8,832 nucleotides of DNA from Clostridium sp. UBA1056 (GTDB lineage Bacteria; Bacillota; Clostridia; Clostridiales; Clostridiaceae). Both the position numbers and the translations under genes were made by a program. The notes under the pieces are model-generated. The model was not told the origin of the DNA, ran no database searches, and saw only the letters and a list, made by a program, of their open reading frames with translations. The stretch covers positions 25,358 to 34,189 of the forward strand of contig DCDL01000012.1 in assembly GCA_002316385.1 (NCBI GenBank), given 5' to 3'. Below, piece by piece: positions 1 to 7,059 of the stretch. Every line of letters begins with the position of its first letter. Position 1 is the first letter of the stretch.

Positions 1-30
1 TTGGTCTATTATTTATTTTCACGTGCCTAA

Positions 31-1332
31 TTAAGAAATGGTTAATATGCTATCAATTATCTGTCCATCACACTCTGGAAATTTTATACCTAAAACTTTT
101 GAAAGAGTAGGTGCTATGTCCACTAAATTCATATTATCTATGAAAGAGTTTTCTTTGAACTCATCACCACATCCAATAAAGAGGGTATGGATATCGGGGC
201 TATCAGGGTGATAACCATGATTACCATTAGATTTTCCTTCTTTAGGGGTGCTTGGAGTTACTATATTATCATTAAATTTGTCTGTGAAAATAAACCCTCT
301 TTTAGCCTCAATCATAAAAGTAGCCTTGGGATCTCCACCTAGATTTATAATTTCATCGTTTCTATATATTTTTTCAATACCCTTACTATTATCAATGGAT
401 AGAGCTTTTAGAATATTGTAAATCTTTGAGGAAAGATTTTTATTAAAATCATCCTTAATATATATATAGGCACTTCCGTCACAAGATTTTGCATATACCC
501 TCCAAGATTTAATTTTATTATTTTCATCAAGTCTTATTAAATCTTGATTTCTAAATAAGGTATTTAAACTAATGATCTTATCAAAGTCTTGGAATCCATG
601 GTCTCCTAAGATAACTATAGAAGAGTTTTCATATATATCAGCTTCCTTCAGAGCTTCTATTACTCCAGCCAATCTTTTATCATGGCGATGAAGTGAATCT
701 AGAGCTTCTTTAGAGTCAGTTCCATAACCATGTCGTTGACTATCTAAATCTAAAAGGTGAAGTAAGAGTAAGTTGGGCTTATATTTTTTTATAGTTTCCA
801 TGGCACAAGCAGTAGCAAAGTTGTCTAGATTAGGTTCTTTTATACCATCAAGTAGGTGCTTAAATTTTCTATTTAAATTAAACTGATAGATAGGACTTCC
901 ACCTAAAAGAGATGCCATTTCTTGAGATACATATTTATTATTAGAAAAAATCTCAGGCATGTTATATTTTATAGAAGATCTACCAGTAACAGGCCAAAAT
1001 ATAGATGCTACAGTGAGACCTTTTTCCTTTGCAACGTCATATAGAGTCGGACCATTTACATACTTTCTAAACCAAAACCAGTCTGGAGCAGGTTTCTCTG
1101 GCTCTAACAATTTATTATTTACAACACCATGGCTTTTAGGGTATTTACCTGTAACTATGGTAGTATGAGCTGGATAGGTTAAGGATGGATATATAGACTT
1201 AACATTTCTAACTGTTGAACCTTTTTGAATACATTGTGAAAAAGTCGGTAAGTTACTTATTATATCAAAGTCAGCTGCTTTTAATCCATCGATAGAAATA
1301 ACAACTAGGTGTTTATCTGTTAAATTACTCAT
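31..1332 (-). CDS. Alkaline phosphatase family protein (nucleotide pyrophosphatase/phosphodiesterase type)
   Basis: 433-residue hydrolase of the alkaline phosphatase superfamily, type I phosphodiesterase/nucleotide pyrophosphatase branch, expected to cleave phosphodiester or pyrophosphate bonds with two metal ions. The full metal and nucleophile set is visible: D15 in VVISIDGLK, the probable nucleophile T52 in PSLTYPAHTTIVTG, D197 and H201 in DLDSQRHG, D244/H245 in LGDHGF and H372 in GNHGYHP. There is no signal peptide or membrane segment, so it should act in the cytoplasm, unlike many secreted family members. The ATG at 1330-1332 has AAGGAG (1341-1346) 8 nt upstream. The gene is divergent from the acyl-ACP thioesterase gene, and no terminator is seen in the 30 bases past its stop. 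The family call is firm; the substrate cannot be told from sequence. Confidence 0.9.
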   Translation of the reverse strand: MSNLTDKHLVVISIDGLKAADFDIISNLPTFSQCIQKGSTVRNVKSIYPSLTYPAHTTIVTGKYPKSHGVVNNKLLEPEKPAPDWFWFRKYVNGPTLYDVAKEKGLTVASIFWPVTGRSSIKYNMPEIFSNNKYVSQEMASLLGGSPIYQFNLNRKFKHLLDGIKEPNLDNFATACAMETIKKYKPNLLLLHLLDLDSQRHGYGTDSKEALDSLHRHDKRLAGVIEALKEADIYENSSIVILGDHGFQDFDKIISLNTLFRNQDLIRLDENNKIKSWRVYAKSCDGSAYIYIKDDFNKNLSSKIYNILKALSIDNSKGIEKIYRNDEIINLGGDPKATFMIEAKRGFIFTDKFNDNIVTPSTPKEGKSNGNHGYHPDSPDIHTLFIGCGDEFKENSFIDNMNLVDIAPTLSKVLGIKFPECDGQIIDSILTIS

Positions 1333-1369
1333 AACTTATTCTCCTTAACTTTATGTTATATATGAATTA

Positions 1370-1378
1370 TGATATACT
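1370..1378 (+). promoter_or_regulatory. Candidate extended -10 promoter of the thioesterase gene
   Basis: TGATATACT forms an extended -10 element (TGN followed by TATACT), with only a poor -35 (TTTATG, 1350-1355) 17 nt upstream. It would give a 5' leader of about 70 nt before the TTG at 1455. No convincing promoter for the divergent phosphodiesterase gene was recognised in the same gap. Confidence 0.4.
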
Positions 1379-1443
1379 AATTTTATCATTAAATCTACAT
1401 AATAAGGTAATAATAAGCGATTAAGGAAGAAAAGTAGTGTAAG

Positions 1444-1457
1444 AAGGTGTAATTTTG
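1444..1457 (+). promoter_or_regulatory. Ribosome binding site fixing a TTG start
   Basis: AAGGTG at 1444-1449 lies 5 nt before TTG 1455-1457. The thioesterase domain starts immediately after it (YKEKFSVKFHEGDFKG), and the first in-frame ATG lies inside the conserved fold, so TTG is the likely start. Confidence 0.75.
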
Positions 1458-2189
1458 GAACTAAGCTATAAAGAAAAATTTTCTGTAAAGTTTCATGAAG
1501 GAGACTTTAAGGGGAATGTGAAATTATTTACAATAATGGATTATATCCAGCAGGTTGCAGAGGGCCATGCTCAGATTTTAGGAGTGGATTTCAAATCTAT
1601 GATGGATCACGGGTTGTTTTGGGTGGTATCTAGAATAGAAATCACGATGGAGAGATATCCGAAAGTTGGAGAAGATATAACCGTGGAAACTTATTTAGGT
1701 GGTCGTGAAAAAGTCTTTATGAAAAGAAGATTTAAGATTGAAGATAAGGATGGTCAGGTTATTGGAAGAGCATTAATATACTATTTAATTTTGGATACTA
1801 AGACTAGATTTCCACAAAAGCCGTCAGTATGTCCTGTAGATATAGATATTAATGTAGGAAACGTCATTGATAATAAACTTAATAAGATAAAGATGCCAGG
1901 AGAAGCTATAGAAACTATTAAAAGAGAATTATATTATAATGATATAGATATAAATAATCATGTTAATAATGCCAGATATATTTCTTTTATAGAAGATTTC
2001 TTTTCTTTAGATTGGCACAGAGAAAAAAACATATCTTATATGCAACTTAATTTTATTAAAGAAATTAAGTTTGATGATATATTAATAATGAATAAATTTA
2101 TTGAGAATAAGGAAAATAATAGCTACTGTATCAATGGAATTTCAGGAATTTCAAAACAAGAATTCTTTCAATGTAAACTGAAATTTTAA
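1455..2189 (+). CDS. Acyl-ACP thioesterase (FatA/FatB family)
   Basis: 244-residue acyl-acyl carrier protein thioesterase, a cytosolic enzyme that hydrolyses acyl-ACP to free fatty acid and ACP and so ends fatty acid elongation. It has the double hot-dog layout: the first domain (about 1-125) carries the substrate-side helix (TIMDYIQQVAEGHAQILGVDF) and the segment GLFWVVSRIEI. The second domain (about 150-244) carries the active-site motif DIDINNHVNNARYISFIED. By analogy with plant FatB, D165, N167, H169 and E180 are the catalytic candidates. The length matches bacterial members, which lack the plant transit peptide. It starts at TTG and is followed by its own terminator, so it is probably a single-gene unit. 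Chain-length preference cannot be predicted. Confidence 0.92.
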   Translation: MELSYKEKFSVKFHEGDFKGNVKLFTIMDYIQQVAEGHAQILGVDFKSMMDHGLFWVVSRIEITMERYPKVGEDITVETYLGGREKVFMKRRFKIEDKDGQVIGRALIYYLILDTKTRFPQKPSVCPVDIDINVGNVIDNKLNKIKMPGEAIETIKRELYYNDIDINNHVNNARYISFIEDFFSLDWHREKNISYMQLNFIKEIKFDDILIMNKFIENKENNSYCINGISGISKQEFFQCKLKF

Positions 2190-2215
2190 ATGATTTATAA
2201 TTGAAGAAAATTGAT

Positions 2216-2253
2216 AAAAAAGTATCTAGATAATAAAAATTTTAGATACTTTT
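2216..2253 (+). terminator. Intrinsic terminator after the acyl-ACP thioesterase gene
   Basis: An 11-bp stem (AAAAGTATCTA at 2218-2228 paired with TAGATACTTTT at 2243-2253) with a 14-nt AT-rich loop, followed by TTTATTTATTTG. It lies 28 nt past the stop codon. The stem is AT-rich, but the position and T-rich tail fit an intrinsic terminator. Confidence 0.75.
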
Positions 2254-2315
2254 ATTTATTTGCTTTTAGGAATATATTTCGCATAATGCATTTCATTAAG
2301 TTGGGAAAATATAGC

Positions 2316-2351
2316 CATATAGCATTTAACTATAAAATTAAATGATATATG
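2316..2351. repeat. Imperfect inverted repeat upstream of the membrane protein gene
   Basis: Arms CATATAGCATTTAA (2316-2329) and TTAAATGATATATG (2338-2351) are complementary at 13 of 14 positions around an 8-nt loop. It lies in the 303-base gap 2190-2492, between the thioesterase terminator and the downstream promoter, about 50 bp before the -35. No T-run follows, so it is not an obvious terminator. The rest of the gap holds only the terminator, the promoter and the ribosome site. Confidence 0.5.
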
Positions 2352-2403
2352 TTTATAGAAATGAAATAAAAGCTAAAAAAGTTTACCAATATCAATATAA
2401 TTA

Positions 2404-2432
2404 TTGACATTGATGAATAAATAATTGATAAT
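2404..2432 (+). promoter_or_regulatory. Sigma-A-type promoter for the membrane protein gene
   Basis: A perfect -35 TTGACA (2404-2409), a 17-nt spacer and a -10 GATAAT (2427-2432, five of six matches) give the best promoter in the window. The predicted transcript starts near 2439, leaving a leader of about 54 nt. Confidence 0.75.
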
Positions 2433-2477
2433 ATATATGGAATATTCATAAAAGATTAAAAATTTAGAATTTAAAAT

Positions 2478-2495
2478 GAGGGGGAGCAATAATTG
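2478..2495 (+). promoter_or_regulatory. Ribosome binding site fixing a TTG start
   Basis: GAGGGGGAG at 2478-2486 lies 6 nt before TTG 2493-2495. This strong, well-spaced site supports the TTG over any later in-frame ATG, since the next methionine falls inside the first membrane segment. Confidence 0.75.
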
Positions 2496-3662
2496 ACACA
2501 GAAAAAAGGTTTAAAAAAGGCCATTAGCAAAGAAGGTATCATATTTTTAATTTTATTTTTAGGTATTTTCATATGTATGGGAAGTATTATGGGAACCATA
2601 AATATGTTTAATACCTTGATGGCAACTGCTTATAACTTATTAATCAAGACAGCTTTTTATATAATGGCTATTGCAGTATTGGCAGGAGCTATATCTGCAC
2701 TTTTATCAGAATTTGGTGTAGTATCTTTAATTAATAAATTACTATCACCACTAATGAAGCCACTTTATGATTTACCTGGTGCAAGTACCATAGGAATTTT
2801 AACCACTTATCTTTCTGATAATCCAGCTATACTTACTTTAGCTGAGGATAAAGGTTTTAGAAGATATTATAAAAAATATCAATTGCCAGCCTTAACTAAT
2901 TTGGGAACAGCATTTGGAATGGGGTTAATTATTACTACCTATATGATGGGTCAAAAGTCACCTATAGGAGAAAGTTTTATATTACCAACTATAATAGGTA
3001 ATATAGGAGCTATAATAGGAAGTATTATAAGTACTAGACTTATGCTTAGACATACAGCAAAAATTTATGGTAAAGATGAGATGTGTGTGGAAGACAACGA
3101 TGTTAGTTTTGACATGATGAATTATAGAGAAGTTAGAGATGGAAGTGTTGCGGAAAGATTTATGGCTGCGATGCTTGAAGGAGGAGCTTCAGGAGTACAA
3201 ATGGGGCTTGCTATAATTCCAGGAGTTTTAATAATCTGTACTTTAGTTTTAATGCTTACTAATGGACCTTCGGCAGCTGGAGTTTATACTGGTGCTGCAT
3301 CTGAAGGAATTGGACTATTACCATGGATTGGGGAAAAGCTACAATTTATATTAGTTCCACTATTTGGATTCCAAAGTCCAGAAGCCATAGCGTTTCCAAT
3401 AACATCTTTAGGTGCGGCAGGAGCTGCAATTAGCTTAGTGCCTGGAATGTTACAAAATGGATTAATAGGCGGAAATGAAATTGCTGTATTTACAGCTATG
3501 GGTATGTGTTGGAGTGGATACTTAAGTACTCACGTTGCAATGATGGATGGATTAAAATGTAGAGAGTTAACAGGAAAAGCTATTTTAAGTCACACCTTTG
3601 GTGGACTAGCAGCTGGTATAGCAGCTCACTTTATATATTTGTTTGTAACAAAATTTATATAA
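2493..3662 (+). CDS. CD0519/CD1768 family membrane protein
   Basis: 389-residue polytopic membrane protein resembling the clostridial CD0519/CD1768 family, related to nucleoside-recognition ('Gate') domain proteins such as the spore maturation proteins. No transport substrate or reaction is established. A short basic N-terminus (MTQKKGLKKAISK) precedes a first hydrophobic segment at about 15-35. Others follow near 53-72, 135-152, 163-181, 236-256, 283-300, 303-320 and 366-386. The conserved-looking cytosolic or re-entrant stretch GILTTYLSDNPAILTLAEDKGF (101-122) and the charged loop at about 184-225 interrupt the membrane parts. The Gly/Ala-rich C-terminal half resembles a transporter core. 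It has its own promoter and terminator, so it is probably monocistronic. Family call from remembered similarity; function open. Confidence 0.8.
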   Translation: MTQKKGLKKAISKEGIIFLILFLGIFICMGSIMGTINMFNTLMATAYNLLIKTAFYIMAIAVLAGAISALLSEFGVVSLINKLLSPLMKPLYDLPGASTIGILTTYLSDNPAILTLAEDKGFRRYYKKYQLPALTNLGTAFGMGLIITTYMMGQKSPIGESFILPTIIGNIGAIIGSIISTRLMLRHTAKIYGKDEMCVEDNDVSFDMMNYREVRDGSVAERFMAAMLEGGASGVQMGLAIIPGVLIICTLVLMLTNGPSAAGVYTGAASEGIGLLPWIGEKLQFILVPLFGFQSPEAIAFPITSLGAAGAAISLVPGMLQNGLIGGNEIAVFTAMGMCWSGYLSTHVAMMDGLKCRELTGKAILSHTFGGLAAGIAAHFIYLFVTKFI

Positions 3663-3700
3663 TAATAAAAACCAAGATAAATATCTTGGTTTTTATTATT
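3661..3700. terminator. Bidirectional intrinsic terminator
   Basis: An almost perfect hairpin begins at the membrane protein's stop codon. The arm at 3661-3679 is fully complementary to 3682-3700, with core ACCAAGAT/ATCTTGGT and a loop of 2-4 nt. The A-rich 5' side and T-rich 3' side allow it to end transcription from the plus strand and also from ppx on the minus strand, about 150 bp away. Confidence 0.88.
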
Positions 3701-3823
3701 ACTATGAGATATATATTTAGTTAAGCTTAAATTATATCTTAGTTAAGAATATACTTTATCATACATAAAATCACTTAAATTACCATATAATACATGAGAC
3801 TAAACTAAATTTTTCATATGGAA

Positions 3824-3843
3824 CTATATAAATATTTATATAG
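3824..3843. repeat. Perfect 20-bp AT-rich palindrome after ppx
   Basis: CTATATAAATATTTATATAG is its own exact reverse complement. It sits 9-28 nt past the ppx stop codon in the minus-strand direction. It has no spacer loop and no U-run on the minus transcript, so it is at best a weak terminator or a 3'-end stabilising hairpin. Confidence 0.55.
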
Positions 3844-3851
3844 AAGGCTAT

Positions 3852-4823
3852 TTAAATATGGATAGGTACTTCAAGAGACTTTGTAATTGTTTCAAGAGTA
3901 TTTTCATTAGAGCTTAAATAGTTATATAATATACCAGTTCTTAACCCTTCATTACATATAATAATATCGGAGAAGTTACAATAATTTATTAAATGAGTAA
4001 TTATTTCACATCCACCTAATATAATATCAGCACGTTTTTTTGAAAGTCCTCGTAAGTTTTCCCTATCTTTTAAACTTATAATTTTAAGACTTTGACAAAG
4101 AGTTTTTAATTCAGAAGGATTGGAAAGTTCTATGGTTTTACTTGATATACATGCTTCGGTTACGTAGTTACTATATATCTTTCCAAGGTTTTTAAAAGTT
4201 CCACCAATACCAACTAAAGAACTTTCATAAAAATCATCAATCCAAGGTATATTGGAGAATAACTTATAGAAAAAGTCTTCAGTATAATCACAGCTTAAGT
4301 ACCTACCACGCTTATTAACTTTTATTTTTTCATTTATATTAATAGAGCCTAGAGGCATACTGGTATAATTTGTAAATATACCATCTTCTACAAAAATTAA
4401 TTCAGTACTATTTCCACCGGTATCCATTATTATACCTTTTCTTAGATTACAAGTAGAAAGGGCTCCAAGATAAGAAAAATAAGCTTCATCCTTAGATGAA
4501 AGGACTTGGACTGAAATCCCTGTATGCTCTTTTATTAAATCTAGTATATAGCCACTGTTCTCAGCTACCCTTAAAGCTTCTGTAGCTACGGCAATAATTC
4601 TAGAAACTTTATTTATAATACAAGATCGTAAAAATTTTTTTAGAACAGTTATTACATCTAAAGTTTTTTCAGCACTTATATTTTTACTAGTAGTTAAAGT
4701 AGCTCCGAGTCTTAAATGTTCTTTATCTTCATCTATAGTCTTTGGATTGGACTTACTATCTATATTAACGATTAGTAGATGAACTGTATTTGAACCAATG
4801 TCTATAATTCCAATGTTATTCAT
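3852..4823 (-). CDS. ppx: Exopolyphosphatase, Ppx/GppA family
   Basis: 323-residue cytosolic Ppx/GppA phosphatase of the ASKHA (actin-like ATPase) fold. It is expected to release orthophosphate from the ends of polyphosphate, and possibly the 5' phosphate of pppGpp. Visible motifs in order: the N-terminal phosphate loop GIIDIGSNTVHLLIV (5-19), ATEALRVAEN (80-89), LSSKDEAYFSYLG with E113 as the likely catalytic glutamate, the second phosphate loop DTGGNSTEL (134-142), GIGGTFKNLGKI (205-216), RADIILGG (264-271) and NEGLRTGILY (291-300). The length matches the short, two-subdomain form without the extra C-terminal helical domains of E. coli PPX. The ATG at 4823 has GGAGG at 4834-4838. The gene is divergent from polyphosphate kinase, which favours a polyphosphate role. 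One oddity is Asn138 where the loop usually has Gly. Confidence 0.9.
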   Translation of the reverse strand: MNNIGIIDIGSNTVHLLIVNIDSKSNPKTIDEDKEHLRLGATLTTSKNISAEKTLDVITVLKKFLRSCIINKVSRIIAVATEALRVAENSGYILDLIKEHTGISVQVLSSKDEAYFSYLGALSTCNLRKGIIMDTGGNSTELIFVEDGIFTNYTSMPLGSININEKIKVNKRGRYLSCDYTEDFFYKLFSNIPWIDDFYESSLVGIGGTFKNLGKIYSNYVTEACISSKTIELSNPSELKTLCQSLKIISLKDRENLRGLSKKRADIILGGCEIITHLINYCNFSDIIICNEGLRTGILYNYLSSNENTLETITKSLEVPIHI

Positions 4824-4858
4824 ATACTACATACCTCCAATAAAAAGCTCTTTTATTA

Positions 4859-4887
4859 ATTATACGATGAAAACAATAAAATATCAC
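4859..4887 (-). promoter_or_regulatory. Candidate ppx promoter
   Basis: On the minus strand, -35 GTGATA (4887-4882, four of six matches), a 17-nt spacer and a perfect -10 TATAAT (4864-4859). The transcript would start near 4852, about 15 nt ahead of the ppx ribosome site. Confidence 0.55.
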
Positions 4888-4920
4888 ATAAGTAAACATA
4901 TATTATAAAGAAAGTGGGCA

Positions 4921-4934
4921 ACCTAAATTTAGGT
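4921..4934. promoter_or_regulatory. Perfect 14-bp palindrome, candidate operator upstream of ppk
   Basis: ACCTAAATTTAGGT is an exact palindrome in the ppx-ppk intergenic region, 32 nt before the preferred ppk start. A TATAAA (4904-4909) just upstream could be the ppk -10, though its -35 is poor. That would place the palindrome just past the transcript start, where a dimeric repressor could bind. The regulator is not known. Confidence 0.45.
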
Positions 4935-4953
4935 AAATATCATTATGACTTAT

Positions 4954-4968
4954 GGGGTGCTCAAAATG
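4954..4968 (+). promoter_or_regulatory. Ribosome binding site choosing the ppk start
   Basis: GGGGTG at 4954-4959 lies 6 nt before ATG 4966-4968. An in-frame ATG at 4945 has only AGGT (4931-4934) 10 nt upstream, and that is half of the palindrome. The later ATG is preferred and costs seven residues ahead of the conserved PPK start. Confidence 0.6.
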
Positions 4969-7010
4969 AAATATACAACAGTGAATTGCAAAAAAATTTA
5001 TAAGTATTTTAGCTGGCTAAAATTTAATGAACGAGTTTTAGAGGAAGCTATAGAAAGAGAAAATCCTATACTGGAGAGAGGAAAATTTTTAGCTATTGTC
5101 AGCTCTAATTTAGATGAATTCTTTGAGGTGAGATTCGGAAGATTGATTAATGAAAAGAAAAGGAATCCAAAGAAAAAAGAGGAGATTAATAAAGTTATTA
5201 AATATGTAACAGAAGATGTTAAGAAAAATGTAGATAAGCAATATAAATATTATAAAAATCAGCTTATTGATTTATACAAAAAAATAATATTACTATATGT
5301 AGTATAGAGGATTTATCCGATGAAGATATCTACTATCTAAAGAGATATTTTAAAAGGCAGATTTTTTCAGTCCTTACACCAATAACAATTGATGGAACTA
5401 AACCTTTTCCTAGAATTGAAAGCAAATCACTAAATATATGTGTAGTTATAGAGGATGAATACATTAAAAGACTATGTGTTATAACAATACCTGAATTTTT
5501 AGATAGAGTCATTAAGTTACCTTCAAAGTCGAACACCTTTAGATATGTATTAATAGAAGATGTAATAAAAATAAATATAGATAAATTGTTATATGATTCT
5601 AAGATTTTATCTATGATAATATTTAGAGTTACAAGAAGTTGTGATGTTGACATTAAGATAAATAGGGATGAAGATATTCTAGATGCTATATCTGAGAATA
5701 TTAAAAAGCAAAGAAAGAGCAAAATACTAAGGTTAGAAATAGAAAAAAGTACAAATAAAGATATTTTAAAAATGTTGATTTCTAAATTAAAATTAAATAA
5801 AGAAAATATATATTTAATCGATGGTCCCATAGATATAAAATTTTTGAATTATATATATGTAGATTGTAATTTAGCAGAGTTAAAATTTAAAGAATATAAA
5901 AAAGTTATATCCGTAGATGATGATGAGAGTATATTTAAAACCATAGATGAAAGAGATATATTAATACATCTGCCCTTTGATTCTTTTAATCCAATAGTTA
6001 AGTTTGTAGATGAGGCATCTAAGGATAGTAAAGTAGTAGCTATAAAGCAAACTATATATAGAGTAAGTGAAAATTCACCTATTGTAGAAGCTTTAAAAAG
6101 AGCTGCAAAACTTGGAAAAGAAGTCACTGTTATAGTAGAAGTAAAAGCAAGATTTAGTGAAGAAAAAAATCTTAAATTAGTGAATGAATTAAGAGAGGCA
6201 GGATGTAAAGTTATATATGGAGTTAATGGGGTAAAAACTCACTGTAAACTTATCATGGTAGTAAGAAGAGATAAATATGGATTAAAAAGATATATAAATA
6301 TAAGTACTGGCAATTACAATGAAATAACAGCACAGATGTATACGGATTTAAGTCTCTTTACTTGTGATCCTTATCTAGTTGAAGATATGAGCAGATTATT
6401 TAATATGATTACAGGGACAAAACAAGAATTAGATTTATATAAAACTAAGATATCACCTTATAGCTTTAGAGGTGAAATCATATCGTTAATAGATGAAGAA
6501 ATAAATAATATTAAAAATAGCGGCATAGGTAGGATAATTCTAAAGGCAAACGGAATTACTGATGAGAAAGTTATAAAAAAAATCATAGAGGCTGGAGAAG
6601 AAGGGGTTCATATAACACTTATAGTTAGAGGCATGTGCACATTAAGTGAAATTATGAAGACTGATAAATTTTCTAATATAGAATTAAAAAGTGTGGTAGG
6701 AAGATTTTTAGAGCATAGTAGGATTTTTTATTTTTGCAATAATGGTGAAGAAAAAATATATTTATCTAGCGCAGATATAATGAAAAGAAACTTAGATAGA
6801 AGAATAGAGGTAATGGTACCTATAGAAAGCCATAAGAATAGAGAAAGAATAAAAGAAGTTCTAAAGCTATATATGGAAGATGAAGTTAATAGTAGAATCC
6901 TGCTAGAAGATGGTACATATAAAAGATGCAATGGGGATGAGGAAAGTAATGTATATAATAGATTAATTATACAGGAAGATGTAAGGAAAAATATAGTTAA
7001 TAAGAATTAA
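4966..7010 (+). pseudogene. ppk1: Polyphosphate kinase 1 (PPK1), split by a one-base frameshift
   Basis: PPK1 reversibly transfers the gamma phosphate of ATP to polyphosphate. The first frame (4966-5307, 113 aa) encodes the N domain: FSWLKFNERVLEEA, and SSNLDEFFEVRFGRL with N48 matching the ATP-contacting Asn of E. coli. It ends at TAG 5305-5307. The rest lies in the -1 frame, open from before 5280 to 7010: DLSDEDIYYLKRYFKRQIFSVLTP begins the head domain. R366 and R396 match the phosphate/Mg arginines, H426 in VKTHCKLIMVVRR matches the autophosphorylated His, and H584 is in VGRFLEHSRI. Adding one A to the A7 tract at 5278-5284 gives a continuous 681-residue protein, close to E. coli's 688, with every key residue present. 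The cause may be sequencing error, true mutation or slippage; no decay elsewhere argues for a recent event or an error. Divergent ppx supports the role. Confidence 0.88.
5278..5284 (+). other. A7 tract, site of the ppk frameshift
   Basis: The first frame reads TAC AAA AAA ATA; the frame that continues PPK1 reads AAA AAT AAT from 5280. One extra A (A8) would join them as DLYKKNNITICSIEDLSDED, which matches the expected PPK1 join. The tract falls near residue 105, close to the N-domain/head-domain border. Confidence 0.85.
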
Positions 7011-7059
7011 ATTTAAGAACTTTTATGGTAAATGTAAATAATTAGATTGAAGACGATGA

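Noticed and set aside
959..1168. 69-codon plus-strand open frame
   Set aside because: Lies wholly inside the phosphodiesterase gene on the other strand, has no ribosome site and no recognisable family.
3717..3747. Direct repeat TTAGTTAAG, two copies 22 bp apart
   Set aside because: It lies between convergent genes, away from any promoter, and is short enough to arise by chance in AT-rich DNA.
5277..5286. Classical programmed -1 frameshift heptamer
   Set aside because: In the zero frame the heptamer is C AAA AAA, which fails the X XXY YYZ pattern at its first base. No clear downstream stimulatory hairpin was seen, though single-tRNA or transcriptional slippage remains possible.
5307..5340. 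Translation restart after the ppk TAG: GAGGAT followed by ATG at 5320
   Set aside because: That ATG is in the first frame, not the frame of the PPK1 remainder, and meets a stop after five more codons.
5333..5830. 165-codon minus-strand open frame inside ppk1
   Set aside because: It is antisense to the conserved PPK1 head domain. Its hydrophobic, Ser-rich translation is typical of the reverse of AT-rich coding sequence.
5849..6127. 92-codon minus-strand open frame inside ppk1
   Set aside because: Antisense to conserved PPK1 sequence, no ribosome site, no family.
6728..6931. 67-codon minus-strand open frame inside ppk1
   Set aside because: Antisense to the PPK1 C-terminal domain, with low-complexity translation.
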